From positions 992,001 to 1,056,000 of the forward strand of contig QRFJ01000022.1 of NCBI GenBank assembly GCA_006176705.1: a stretch of 64,000 nt of DNA, read 5' to 3'. The notes beneath the pieces are model-generated. The model worked only from the letters and a program-made list of their open reading frames with translations. It ran no database searches and was not told the origin of the DNA. This stretch comes from Cocos nucifera (Eukaryota > Streptophyta > Magnoliopsida > Arecales > Arecaceae). Every line of letters starts with the position of its first letter. The first letter of the stretch is position 1. Shown one piece after another: positions 1 through 10,469 of the stretch. Made by a program: the position numbers and the translations under genes.

Positions 1-589
1 GGACCCGTTTTATTGGTTGTGTAACTTTGGGGGGTTTGTTTTTTGTTACGACTTTGGTTAATTGAGCTGATGATAAGTTCGCAGTCATGAATACTTTGGA
101 AATTGTTTCCAGTCAAAAATTTAGCAAGACACTGAAAAAGGAATATAGAAAAGTTTCTTATTGCCAATTGGAGACGGTTAACCAAATCAGCAAACTATCT
201 CTACGTCATCTTCAGATGAGGAGACTGACTTGGATGGCTTTTGAGAGACTCCTATATATTATTTCAAGCTCTTTATCTTTTCCTCGTTGAATTGTACATT
301 CCACCAACTCTTCTAATACTTCATATACTCTATCTTTATCGTTGTCATTAGTTACAGCCCTCGGAGACGCAAATGATGTTCAAGTCTTGAGTAAGAATGA
401 CTGTGTAAATTTTGACCATGACCCCTGAGCATGACAGCCTCTCTTTTCTTTTATATCACGTATCTAAATGTGCATTAAACATGTTGTTTATTAGTCAAAA
501 TAAGTCATAATTTACCTGTCTTGATATCCACTATTTATTTAGCGTCTATAAGCACATTCTAGACTGGAAGGAAATGTTTAAGGTCGTAG
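1..589. other. Intergenic sequence, no gene seen
   Basis: AT-rich sequence with only short, low-complexity reading frames. No protein family, RNA gene or transposon terminus was recognised here. Confidence 0.5.
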
Positions 590-1790
590 AACCTTTTGGA
601 AAATTTTTCCTTCCATAAACATGAAAACCCCTTATCTCACCCCAATCTCAATGGACCCGCCAAGCCTCTCAGGCCTAAAAGTAGGCATACTGGGCTTCAT
701 CTTTATGGTCCAAATACAATAAACCCATTTATTGGGAGGTACAATTATGATTCTCAGATAACTGATACGTGGCAACCTCGACGATATAGCAACCTTAGCA
801 AAAAAATAATCTCAGCAGTATAGCAACCTCGATAGTTATGGCAATCTCGGTGAAGAAATGACTTCGGTGATATCTATTGTAGTTACATAGCATATTCCCA
901 CAAGTTAGTAACAAGAACTATCTCGGTTGAAGATTCACTACCTCAGGTGATGATCCACTATCTTACTCGACCTACTAGCCTATCCAAAAGAGAGAATTCT
1001 TCTGAAGTGCAGGTCGTCAGGAGACTATATGATTTCTTCCAAAGTCAAACTCGACCAAAAGACCTGTACATAGGTTCACGTCAACTAAGGAGTTCCTTGA
1101 GCTACACTTTAACTTATGTGCACTAATAAGGTCTTTGAGCTTGGCGTAGGGCACGAAAATAAGTGATAATTGCCGAGCTTCTGTTTCCGTCGAACTCCTA
1201 TGTTTGTCGAGCTATTATTCCTATCGAACCTCAGTTGCCATCGAGCCACTATTTCTGCTAGACAACTATTCTTGCTGAGCTTATATTCTCGTCGAACCCT
1301 TGTTTTAGCCGATCTCTATCTTGGCATCCAATCTAGGTCAATTTATTATCTTTGACTCCATCTGCGTACATAAAACTCTCAAAACAGAATCCTCAAATTT
1401 GACTACAACTCAAGAGTTCTATTTCATTTCAACTGCAACTCTATCTATCTGATTATGAATAAATAAGGAAGAAATAACTACCATATCTCGAGAATCTTGA
1501 CCTAAAAACTCATCGTGATATATCTAAATTGAAAAGAAGTGATTCGTCATCGAGTTGATATGATCATCATCATCTATAAAAGACAAAGAAGAGAGACCTC
1601 CAAAGGTATGCAAAATCTAGCACTCTCAACATTCTATCTTCCTATTTCTTTAAATCTAACTTAAGTATTGGAAGATTTTTATTGGAGCTATCTCCAATTA
1701 AAATTATTTTTGCAGATTTTTCACTACTTTGAAGGATATTCATTCAACTTCAGCTTTTTCGATGGAGATTCGGATTCCAACCATAACACC
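590..1790 (+). repeat. Degenerate LTR-like sequence
   Basis: The stretch reads like the U3-R part of a plant LTR. It has repetitive CTCG/GTCGA-rich upstream sequence, then a TATA-like CTATAAAAGA near 1577, then a pyrimidine-rich leader. No TG...CA termini, target duplication or primer-binding site could be fixed, so the limits are approximate and the family is unknown. An old truncated LTR is the best reading; unrelated repetitive DNA is possible. Confidence 0.35.
1174..1326 (+). repeat. 17-bp degenerate tandem repeat, about 9 copies
   Basis: Successive units begin CGAG or CGAA and repeat with a period of 17 bp (one unit of 18, one of 16). Examples are CGAGCTTCTGTTTCCGT followed by CGAACTCCTATGTTTGT. 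The array lies upstream of the TATA-like site in the LTR-like region, as subrepeats in LTR U3 regions often do. Confidence 0.75.
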
Positions 1791-2419
1791 ACGAGGTCAT
1801 ACGATTACTAAATGCTATGATCTACCATATTGCACCCAGAGAACGTCAAATAGCAATGGACCACGCTTCATGCTGATCTGTGCTAACGGACAACGGGGCC
1901 GTCCCCATTGCTAAAATGCTGGTCTTCATCGTGACACGTACAAAATCACGCAACGATATGACTTGCACATGGTTTTCCACAACCTCCATGGGTACTCCAT
2001 ACTTCTCCTGTCGTGCAGCTTCTTATCCTTTTTCATCTTTTTCGCTCGTGGGTGCAATGCCTTTCGGCTTCGCTTCAACTAGTGTTCCACGTTCTTTGAA
2101 TAGGACAATGGAGATATGACCTGAGTGCCAGCTCAATACCCTTCTGCATTTACAGGAAGGTCCTGGGCCGAAGTCCTGAGAAGTAATCGTAATCACAGGG
2201 GGTACTCCCCTGATAAATATATAACTTTTTTCTCCGCAACCCAAATTACTTCGGGTATCACGGGACATACCCATCACAGCAGCATAACATCCATTTTGCA
2301 AGAAGAGGTAAAACATGTTGTTTTAATGCCGACTCTATTAAGAAGTCATCCGCCGACTCTACTAACATCTGATTGCTCTTAGAATTTTGCTCTATTTCTG
2401 ATTTGGATAAGATCGATCG
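1791..2419. other. Intergenic sequence with unrecognised small ORFs
   Basis: Overlapping small frames exist on both strands, the longest being about 97 codons on minus at 2023-2316. None shows a recognisable domain. It may be the internal flank of the preceding LTR-like sequence, but nothing diagnostic is visible. Confidence 0.35.
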
Positions 2420-2745
2420 CATTTAAATCTAAATTCGATCAGATTAAAATTAGATAATAAAAATTTTACTTCGATGATTCAAATTATATTATCTAAAAAA
2501 TACTTACATATAAAAAATTATATAATTTTAAGATGCCATTAAGTGATGAAAATATACATCTAATTTAATTTTATTCAAAATTTTTGACTACATTAATTTT
2601 TGACTACTTGATCATAAACTAAAAATTTTCAAATCATATAATTTTCTATGTGCAAACAATTTTAAGATAAAAAAATAAAATTTAATAATTTAAATCATCG
2701 ATTTAAGACTTTCATCATAGAATTTTAATCTGATTGAATCTAAAT
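2420..2745. mobile_element. AT-rich hairpin MITE
   Basis: The two halves are inverted copies. Left-arm CGATCAGATTAAAATT and TTCGATGATTCAAATT are matched in the reverse complement of the right arm by CAATCAGATTAAAATT and ATCGATGATTTAAATT. The pairing extends inward past the middle of each arm. Size (about 330 bp), AT content, lack of coding and near-complete foldback fit a MITE. The exact ends and target duplication could not be fixed. Confidence 0.65.
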
Positions 2746-2799
2746 CCAAGAGAGAGACCAGCAAAACCCTTAATATTTAAATTAAGTCAGCATCCACCC

Positions 2800-3110
2800 A
2801 ATGTTTTGTACAATGTTTATAGCACTTTAGTTTGAAATCCTTCTGAATATACCACCACAAGGGGGTAGATTGCCTGCGCCACTGCAACAGACCCCCAAAA
2901 ATTTTCCTGCTACAGCAGAATGCAAATTAAGCATGATAAGCATAGCATACCCAAAGTACGCCAAAGGTTTTGTTTAATGTTTTTAGCCGTTTAGTTTGAA
3001 CTGCAACCATAGGCGGGGGTAGATCGACCGTGCCATGGCAAAGGACCGCCCATAAATCTTCCTGCTGTACTAGGTTGCAGCTTAACCATGATAAACATAG
3101 CTTGTGAAAA
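2800..3110. repeat. Diverged tandem duplication (about 155-164 bp)
   Basis: Two adjacent copies share TTTAGTTTGAA (2826 and 2990), a GGGGGTAGAT core, TTTTCCTGCT/TCTTCCTGCTG and CATGATAAgCATAGC/CATGATAAaCATAGC. The block lies just downstream of the RPS24 stop codon and may overlap its 3' untranslated region. Confidence 0.7.
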
Positions 3111-3316
3111 AGGAAATCAGGATCTAAGAGAACTGAATTGCACAAGCAACGGGATAACAATACCAATGTTTGAAAGTGTCGTTACCAAACTTAAATGCAG
3201 AAATACAAAGTCGTCCTACAGATTGAAACTGAATCGAGAGCAAAGCTGAATGTCATGTCCATCAGGCTGCACAAGCCAAAATTGAAGAAAAAGATGGAGA
3301 AAATATGTTGCATTGT

Positions 3317-6300
3317 TCATTTCTTCTTCCCAGCCTTCGCGGCGTCTCCAGCCTTTGTCTGGACATTACACACAATAATTTGGTCAGCAATGAAGAGAAA
3401 GACAACTAGTGATACAAGAAGCCAGTCCATGGACCACCCTCCAACCAAAATCCTCTGCGGTGTGAGTGCCGTCCATCCATGGATGGCCGTCCATCCTCTG
3501 TGCTCTTCAACCTCAGCCATTTGGAGGAGGTTCTTGTTTAACCAGAGCAATTATTAAATTTTTTTAATAATAAATATTCATAATATTTTTTTTATTTTTT
3601 AATATTTTATTTATTTATTTATTTAATAATATATATTTTTTATTATTTTATAAAATAATATTTTTTTTTCTTCTTGTTCTCATACATTCTACGTGCCCGT
3701 TGGTACCGCTGCACCCTCTTATCATCCTACCATGGCTCCACTTCTCTCTTCGCAAACGTTGAACCCGATCGCACCCCCGTCCTCTCTTCTTCTCATACCT
3801 TCTTCGCACTTGCTAGTGCCGCCCTACCACCGCTCACTTTCTTTCTCAGTAAATGCTAATCCCCATCGCACTCCTCGGTCCCCTGTCGGTACCACCACCC
3901 CTGACGCCACCACTGAAAGAAGAGAGAGAAACTCTCTCCTTTTCTTTTATGTTCTTTCTTTTTCTCTTCTTTTTTTCTTTTTTACAAAATAATATTTTAT
4001 TATTATTTTTTCTTCTTCCTTCCTCTTCTTATACCTTCTCCGCGTCCACCAATGCCACCCCACCATGGCTCTCCTTTTCTCTCAGCAAACGCCGATCCTG
4101 ATCACACTGCCACCCCTCACTTCTTCTCATACCTTCTTCAAACTTTCAGAAGCTATTAAATATAGAGATTTGGCTTTCAAATCATGAAGGAGTACCGTAT
4201 TCTATTTACAAATAATTTATTTGATTTGATCAGATCCGATGGATTGATTTAGATCTCGAAATATATTATTTTTTAAAAAATAAATTATTATGTTAATATT
4301 TTTAAAATTAAAAAATGATATGCTATTTTTTTTAAAATAATAATAAATTAGTATTTTTAAAAAATATTATTACTATTTTTATAATATTTTATTTTTAAAA
4401 TAATAATAATTTTTAAAATATTTTTCATCTCTTATCACTTTCCTACTTTTATTTTTAAAATATTATTTTTTTTAATTTTTTAAAATATCACTTTATTATT
4501 ATTTAAAAATAATATTTAAATTATTATAGATAATAAAATAATAATCCACGTGATACAACTAAAATTATCTGAGATGCTGAGATGGCAACACCACAATACT
4601 CCTCCATAGAGTATTATTATTATATATATATATATATAACAGATAAATTAGTATATTATTATTTTTAAAATTAAAAAATAATATATTATCTTTTAAAATT
4701 ATAATAAATTAGTATTTTTAAATATCATTATTATTTTATAATTTTTTTAAAATATTTTTTAAAATATTTTTCATCTCTTATCTCTTTCTACTTTTATTTT
4801 TAAAATATTTTTTAATTTTTAAAATATTATTTTATTATTATTTAAAATAATATTTTAAATAATTATTATATATAATAAAATAATAATCTACGTAGCATAA
4901 CTAAAATCAATTAAGATGCGAGATGGCAACACTACAATATTCTTCCATGGAGTATTATTATAACTTTTTTTTTCAGAAACTAACAAAAAATTGAGAAGGA
5001 TGGATAGGCTCACCTTCTTCACTCCACGGATCTTCTTTGCCCTATTCTTTCTTTCCTTCATCTGCTTCCTTGACTTTTCAACCTTTGTGGCAAGCCCATT
5101 CTGTAAAGTACCATAACCATTACAATACCGAAAGATTATTATATCCAAAAACAAGAATCAGCCTCATACGATACCAGCATAGAAGCACATTATGATAACT
5201 ATTTTACAGGAGAAAAATATGAACAAACCCAGCTATGCTTAAAAGAATGTGAGTAGGCTCAAATTAACAGTGACGTACACGGGAAGGTGCAAATTCTCAA
5301 TCTAAACCTATATCAGTTAATTTAATTTCACATTTTATTTTTAATTCCAAATTGGTTTTATACACATCTGCTACATGAATCAAGTGATTCAGTAGAACTT
5401 GATTATTCAATAGTTGTCCGTTTTCCTATAGTCAACATTCTTAGTTATAGACCCATAAAAAAGTAGGTCTATCAGCAAATTTTCATAGTTGCCTAAAGTT
5501 TGCAATAAAATTCTAGAATTTGGTATTCCAAAATAATGTTCAAAGAGTTCCACTTCATATGTCACTTACCAAAATATAAAGAAATTAAAGTAGGCAGGCA
5601 TTTATGTCAATGATGCAACATTCCATTTATCAACTTTTTTCACCAGGATTTAAATTTTACTATAAATAAAGTATTCTGCTACCTGATATTGATTGATCAG
5701 GTTACCAAACTTTCCCAAAACCACTGGCCGCTTATACAAAACTTCCTGCTCTAGGGAAATGACTACAACTTTCTAAGACATATTAACAGTTTTATTTTCC
5801 AGAAAAATATCCAGGGGAAAGGAAAATGGAATATTCATATTTTTTGAATTAACATAGAAAATAAGTATTATTAACCAAAGTACAAATTTTATATTTACTA
5901 GGCTAGGGGCAAAGTGGTAAAGTGTATTAAGAAAATTTAATGACAAGAAGTAGTTAGAAGTTTATATTTTGCCCCACAGTTTAATGTGAAAATTTTGACC
6001 TTGAACAGATTGTGCACGTTGTAAGAAAAATTAAGAAACTTGATCAGTCTTAATGCTTGCAGATTTATAGAAGCAAGAGTCAACCTCGCAGATAAAAGAT
6101 GAAAGTAAGGTTCATAGTGATTGGATCAGATGGAACCTGCTAATACCGAGTTCTGATATTTAATTACATCCATATTGAACATCTGGTCTTCAAATATGAC
6201 TCTTCATAACCCAAGACTCCTATTGTTCTCTCTCATCACAAAAGAAATCAATAAGGGCAACGGATCATATTAGATACAAGTCATATTGACATTCACCAAT

Positions 6301-8527
6301 CCCGCCCATCCAGCTTGCAAGTAACACTTCTCTGATGTAAAGCCACTAGCAGGCTGACTGGATCAACCCAGCCCTAGCTTGGGAGAGTGGAAAAGGGAAG
6401 AGGGTGGAAGAGAGGAAGAAAAGGAAGGGAAGGGGAAAGGGCTTAAGCAGGAAAGGGTGGCACAACAAGCAATAAAGCCCACAAGACTGGCAACTATAGC
6501 AATTGGGCAATGGGCCAAAATTTCAAAGGAGATAGGCTCAACAAGCTATAGATCCAAAACGAGAAGGAAAAAGAAAGATGAAAAGGCGAGGAGTGAGAAA
6601 GGGGGGGAGAGGAGAATTGGGTGATCAGCTAGATGAGAAGGGATGAGATCAGTTAATCTAGGAGAAGAATTGGGTGATCAGCTAGATGAGAAGAGATGAG
6701 ATCAGTTAATCTACATGCCACATGCATGCACGTGACACACATATAAGAACAATATATGCTAATAGGGTTCAGATACAACAGGTTAGAACCCTCAAACATA
6801 TACCCTACTTAACCAACAACCAACTGATAGCACAACAGGCAAAAGTGAGTCAGATCTTAACAGTTTTAAATCAAAAATTTGAACCCCTGAAATAAACCTA
6901 GTAGGATGACATTGGGGTGATGAAATGTCAATCCCGTCACTTGAAAAGGCACAATAAAGTGGAATGGAATGGCCAGAGACTGATGAAGGGGCACCGTTGC
7001 TAAACTCAATTCAACTAAACAATAGCCTTTTCCTCTATTCCACTTTGTTTAGGACCAACTTTATGAAAAATGTAGAGATATCAACTTCTTCCTTACTACT
7101 TCAAATAGGCACCGTTGCTACAAAATAATTACAAAGTGAAACCTAGAGTATGATCAATGAATAGAAAGGTCCACAGAAACTTAGAAATTAGGGAGGTTAT
7201 CAGAGAAACAGTAGCAGATATAATTTTTTTCTGAACACTATTAAAAAAATAAAAGATACAGACAGAAATATGTGCCCTACAAAATTTCCTCAAAGAAATA
7301 GATAGACTTCACTTATTCAGTAAATGAATCATGTCATAGTAAGAAAAAATAGCCACTTATATTGCAACCTTAGGAGAAAAATTAGACACAGTGTGTATCT
7401 GAACAACGATTTCACAATAATAGGGAAACAAATTCACAATGTCAGAATGACAGTACATTACAAGTCTACATTTAGATTTTGGGAAAAAAATAACAAAAAC
7501 TAAGGAAACATAGCCAGATTCGGATTAAAGTTTAATATTTCACACTCAACGATCCCTTTATGCTCTGATATGAATGCGACCAACCAATGTAGGTTGCAAT
7601 AAGAAGTCACCGTTATTAAACGAAAAAAGACAGAAAAACTCCAATTTAATGAACAAGAAATCCTCCTTAATGTGTCCATAATCCGTTAGTATAACCTTTT
7701 TCAAGGTCCCCGTTAGTAGAGTAGACTAAAACGAAGCGTGTAAAGTTATAAGAAATAAATTGGCATGATAAGAGAATGATACAATAAGTCAAACACGAGC
7801 CATACTAAACAAAGAATGCATTATCGCAAAACAAAAAAATTATACAACCACCAGTACATCGAACATGATTCAGTTCTAAGATTAGAATATCAGCGTGCAT
7901 CAACCAATGTACGAATCCTCTTAAAACATATATTAAAAAAAATAAACAAACCAAGAAGTCAAAGAAAACCAGATAAGAGAGGAGGGAAGGAGATGGCAGC
8001 ATACCCTGATGAGCCGGTACTTGGGCTCATACTTCTTGGCGGCCTCGACGTTGTCATAGATGAGACCAAAGCCAGTGGACTTGCCTCCTCCGAAGTGCGT
8101 CCGGAACTTGAACACAAAAATCGTATTCGGATCCTTCACCTCGTACAGGTTACCCAATTTGTCCTTCAATTCCACCTTCAATCAAAACCAATTCCACAGC
8201 AAATCAAATTTAAAAAAAAAAAAAAAAAAAATCTAAACGACAAGATAATGAACAAATTGACGCATCTAAATCTAAACCAAAAAAAAAATCTTGGAAAAGG
8301 ACGGATGGGAATCTCATACCTTAGAAACGTTCGCCCTTCCTGGATGAAGGACATCAACGACCTGAAATCGAAAGAAAAAAAAAAGGGGGGGTTTTTTACT
8401 TCCAATATACAGAAAAGAAATCAAGAAAAATAACTAGGGTTTATTAACTTACGAATTGCTTCCTGGAGAGAAGTCGGTTGGTCATGAATTTCCTGGTTCT
8501 GATCGTGACCGCCTTCGTATCCGCCAT
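3317..8527 (-). CDS. RPS24: 40S ribosomal protein S24 (eS24), five exons
   Basis: Encodes a component of the cytosolic small ribosomal subunit. On the minus strand five coding exons join with GT-AG introns: 8527-8453, 8361-8320, 8175-8005, 5100-5014 and 3358-3317. They give an uninterrupted 138-residue protein, the usual plant eS24 length. It begins MADTKAVTIRTRKF and carries the family hallmarks VLHPGRANVSK, KDPNTIFVFKFRTHFGGGKS, TGFGLIYD and a Lys/Arg-rich tail (KNRAKKIRGVKK) ending in GKKK. The first three introns keep phase 0, as does the last. Introns 3 (2.9 kb) and 4 (1.65 kb) are large and hold repeats. The start codon ATGGCG lies directly downstream of a ribosomal-protein-type promoter. 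No disabling mutation is seen, so the gene appears functional. The neighbouring transposons are not transcriptionally linked to it. Confidence 0.96.
3560..4160. repeat. Diverged repeats in RPS24 intron 4
   Basis: An AT-rich block, then a C/T-rich block containing ACCATGGCTCC(A)CTT..CTCTC.GCAAACG and TTCTTCTCATACCTTCTTC, recurs two to three times with divergence (about 3700-3830 and 4015-4140). The small Ser/Pro/Phe-rich ORFs here are by-products of the composition. It lies wholly within intron 4. Confidence 0.5.
4262..4966. repeat. Tandem duplication of an AT-rich element (about 350 bp) in RPS24 intron 4
   Basis: Copy 1 (about 4262-4620) and copy 2 (about 4621-4966) share the same order of landmarks: TAAATTAGTATTTTT, TTTTTCATCTCTTATC, CTACTTTTATTTTTAAAATA, AATAATC(C/T)ACGT, GAGATGGCAACAC and CTCCAT(A/G)GAGTATTATTAT. 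This suggests a MITE-like element duplicated in tandem. An (AT)n run separates the copies. Confidence 0.7.
6613..6719. repeat. 53-bp tandem duplication in RPS24 intron 3
   Basis: The segment GAATTGGGTGATCAGCTAGA..GAGATCAGTTAATCTA occurs twice, 53 bp apart, with one or two differences. It follows a strongly purine-rich stretch (6380-6612) on the plus strand, which is pyrimidine-rich in the transcribed sense. Confidence 0.8.
8434..8442 (-). promoter_or_regulatory. Telo box in RPS24 intron 1
   Basis: The minus strand reads AAACCCTAG eleven bases after the 5' splice site of intron 1. Telo boxes (AAACCCTA) are typical of plant ribosomal protein genes and act with site II elements; function at this site is inferred. 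Confidence 0.5.
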
Positions 8528-8626
8528 TTTCTGGAAGAATGAGAGCTCCCGCCGGCGCAGAAGGATACCAAGCAGCTGCGAAAAGGAAGAAAGACGGAGA
8601 AAAAGCCTTCCAAGGTATACAATACC

Positions 8627-8636
8627 TAACCCTAGG
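8627..8636 (-). promoter_or_regulatory. Telo-box-like element upstream of RPS24 start
   Basis: Plus-strand TAACCCTAGG lies about 100 bp upstream of the RPS24 ATG, near the expected transcription start. It contains the AACCCTA core. A further full AAACCCTAA is at 8983-8991, probably too distal to count as the core promoter. Confidence 0.5.
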
Positions 8637-8759
8637 TATGGGAGCTTATATGGGTCCGCATCGGTTGGACCGGCGATGCCCGGTCTCTCACCGCGTGAAG
8701 CCTGTGACAGGGCGTGGTTAGAGCCTAGACGTGGCTACATAGACTAACTAATAGGGCGT

Positions 8760-8818
8760 AGCCCATGTATTATTCTTGGGCCCACTCTGTGAACCAGGCT
8801 CGATGCAAACCAAGCCCA
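8760..8818 (-). promoter_or_regulatory. Site II (TGGGCY) cluster of the RPS24 promoter
   Basis: Three site II motifs sit 230-290 bp upstream of the RPS24 ATG: AGCCCA at 8760-8765, palindromic TGGGCCCA at 8777-8784 and AGCCCA at 8813-8818 (TGGGCT on the gene strand). Site II plus telo box is the known promoter signature of plant ribosomal protein genes, bound by TCP-type factors. Binding here is inferred. Confidence 0.6.
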
Positions 8819-8829
8819 GTCCGATAGTG

Positions 8830-9425
8830 TAAAGGATTTGGCCTGCTCATGACAACAAACTGAACTTGGATGAGTTGCATTAAATGGTTGTTCAAGATTG
8901 ATTATGATGGGAAATTGAATGTTCGATTATCTCACTGTTTTTTTTTCTTATAATGTTCGATTTTGGATTTTGTTGGACCATGAAACCCTAATGATCCCAC
9001 CTTAATTACTATCTCTAGAAACATTTTTATATCGGTACATCTTCATTACTTATCCATACATGGCAAATATGTGTGCATGAGATAAGATGTTTGAGTTCAT
9101 TTAATTTTAGGGGCATGATTATAGTCCCAATTAAATTGATTTTGCCGATAGATACGCATGCACACACACACGCACCGCACACACGCACGCACACATATGT
9201 ATTTATGTATGTATGTATAGTAGAGTTAATATATAAGCACCCTTACAACAATCCTAATAATAATGGTCCTGACCGAACGATGACCGAACGATCAGCATCG
9301 TTGTCCATTTGATACTTTATTCACAAGCTAGGTATTCCTTTTTCTCTTATAGTGGGCTTTCTCGATAATCAGTCTAGCTATTAGTTTTATGTTTCAATTT
9401 ATATTATTATTTATGATTTACTATC
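8830..9425. other. Intergenic sequence with CA/TATG microsatellite
   Basis: No gene is seen. About 9161-9220 is a compound microsatellite of (AC)n with interruptions followed by (TATG)n. The last five bases (CTATC) form one side of the element A target site. Confidence 0.6.
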
Positions 9426-10283
9426 TGTTGGTGCAGAATCTGGTCGTCGCTAGATCCAGTTGGAGTGGAGGTGGACGAGATCGCCATTGAAACCTGCAAA
9501 ATAAAGTTCCATCCGGAGTCGATGGGGGGTGGCTCCGACAGGACCCTCCGACGATTAAGTTAGCTCTTCTGGTCAATAGATATGAAGTGCTCTGGAATGA
9601 GTTCAGCAGAATTTAGAGAAGGAGAGGAGAGCTTTGAGCTTAGAGTTAGCATATCTAGAGGGTCCTTTTTATAGGCGGAGCTTGATGGTGACAGCTGTAG
9701 CCGCCTGATAGTGGGCCGCTCGAGATCTGACAGGATCAGTCATGGAGAAAGGCACCGTCTGCAACGCTGCCTGCCACAGATTGATGGTGACAGCCATCGC
9801 CGCCTGGTAGTGAATTGCTATCATCTGCAGTAGACTGGTGGCAACCGTTCATCGAGATTTAATGGTCGTAGCTCTGAGAAAGCGAGCGTTAGTTGGTGGA
9901 CTTCGGCATATATCGATTCCAAAGGAGTTCGAACTCCTAAAGGAGAAGCTCGAAAGGAGTTCGGCTTTCGTAGGCATCTGACTGAAGGAGTGCGGCTAAG
10001 GCTCAATCGCTAGAGAGTTCGGAAGGAGCTCGATCGCTGAGGAGTCCAGCCGACCAAAGGCGATGTCTGGGAGGAGTCGGGCTCCTGAAGAAGTCTGACC
10101 GAAGAGGAAGCTTGGAGGGAATTCGGCTCTCGTGGAAGTTCGATTGAAGCTCGGCTGCTGAGAAGTTCGACCGGATGAAGAAGTTCAGCTAAGATCCATC
10201 CGCTGGAGTTCTTCCGTGGCTACCGACCGCATTAAACTATGCATCGAAATGGACTTCGATAGGAGTAGGATTTATCTCCAACA
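9426..10283 (-). repeat. 3' LTR of element A
   Basis: 858 bp, starting TGTTGGTGCAGAATC and ending CTCCAACA. It aligns along its length with 13513-14412 and, less closely, with the LTRs of elements B and C. It contains repeated GGAGTTCGG/AGCTCG motifs. Confidence 0.88.
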
Positions 10284-10469
10284 ATAGTCTCCCTCACTTT
10301 CGAGTTCGAAACTCGAAGGAAGGGAGTACAGAAAAGGCGACTGCCGAAGTCCTCTTCTAGGCTTCATGCTGATTCAGGTCGAAACTTGAGGAAAGATCTC
10401 ATCTCCAGTCAAAATTGAAGTAGGTCTCGTCTCCTGCGGTCGAGGTCGAAGGTTGAGCTTCTCAGGGGC

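Noticed and set aside
2023..2316. 97-codon minus ORF
   Set aside because: No recognisable domain, overlapping frames on the other strand and no gene context.
3693..4101. Pro/Ser/Phe-rich ORFs
   Set aside because: Composition-driven frames within RPS24 intron 4.
7816..8433. 205-codon plus-strand ORF
   Set aside because: It is the antisense shadow of RPS24 exons 2 and 3 joined through A-rich introns.
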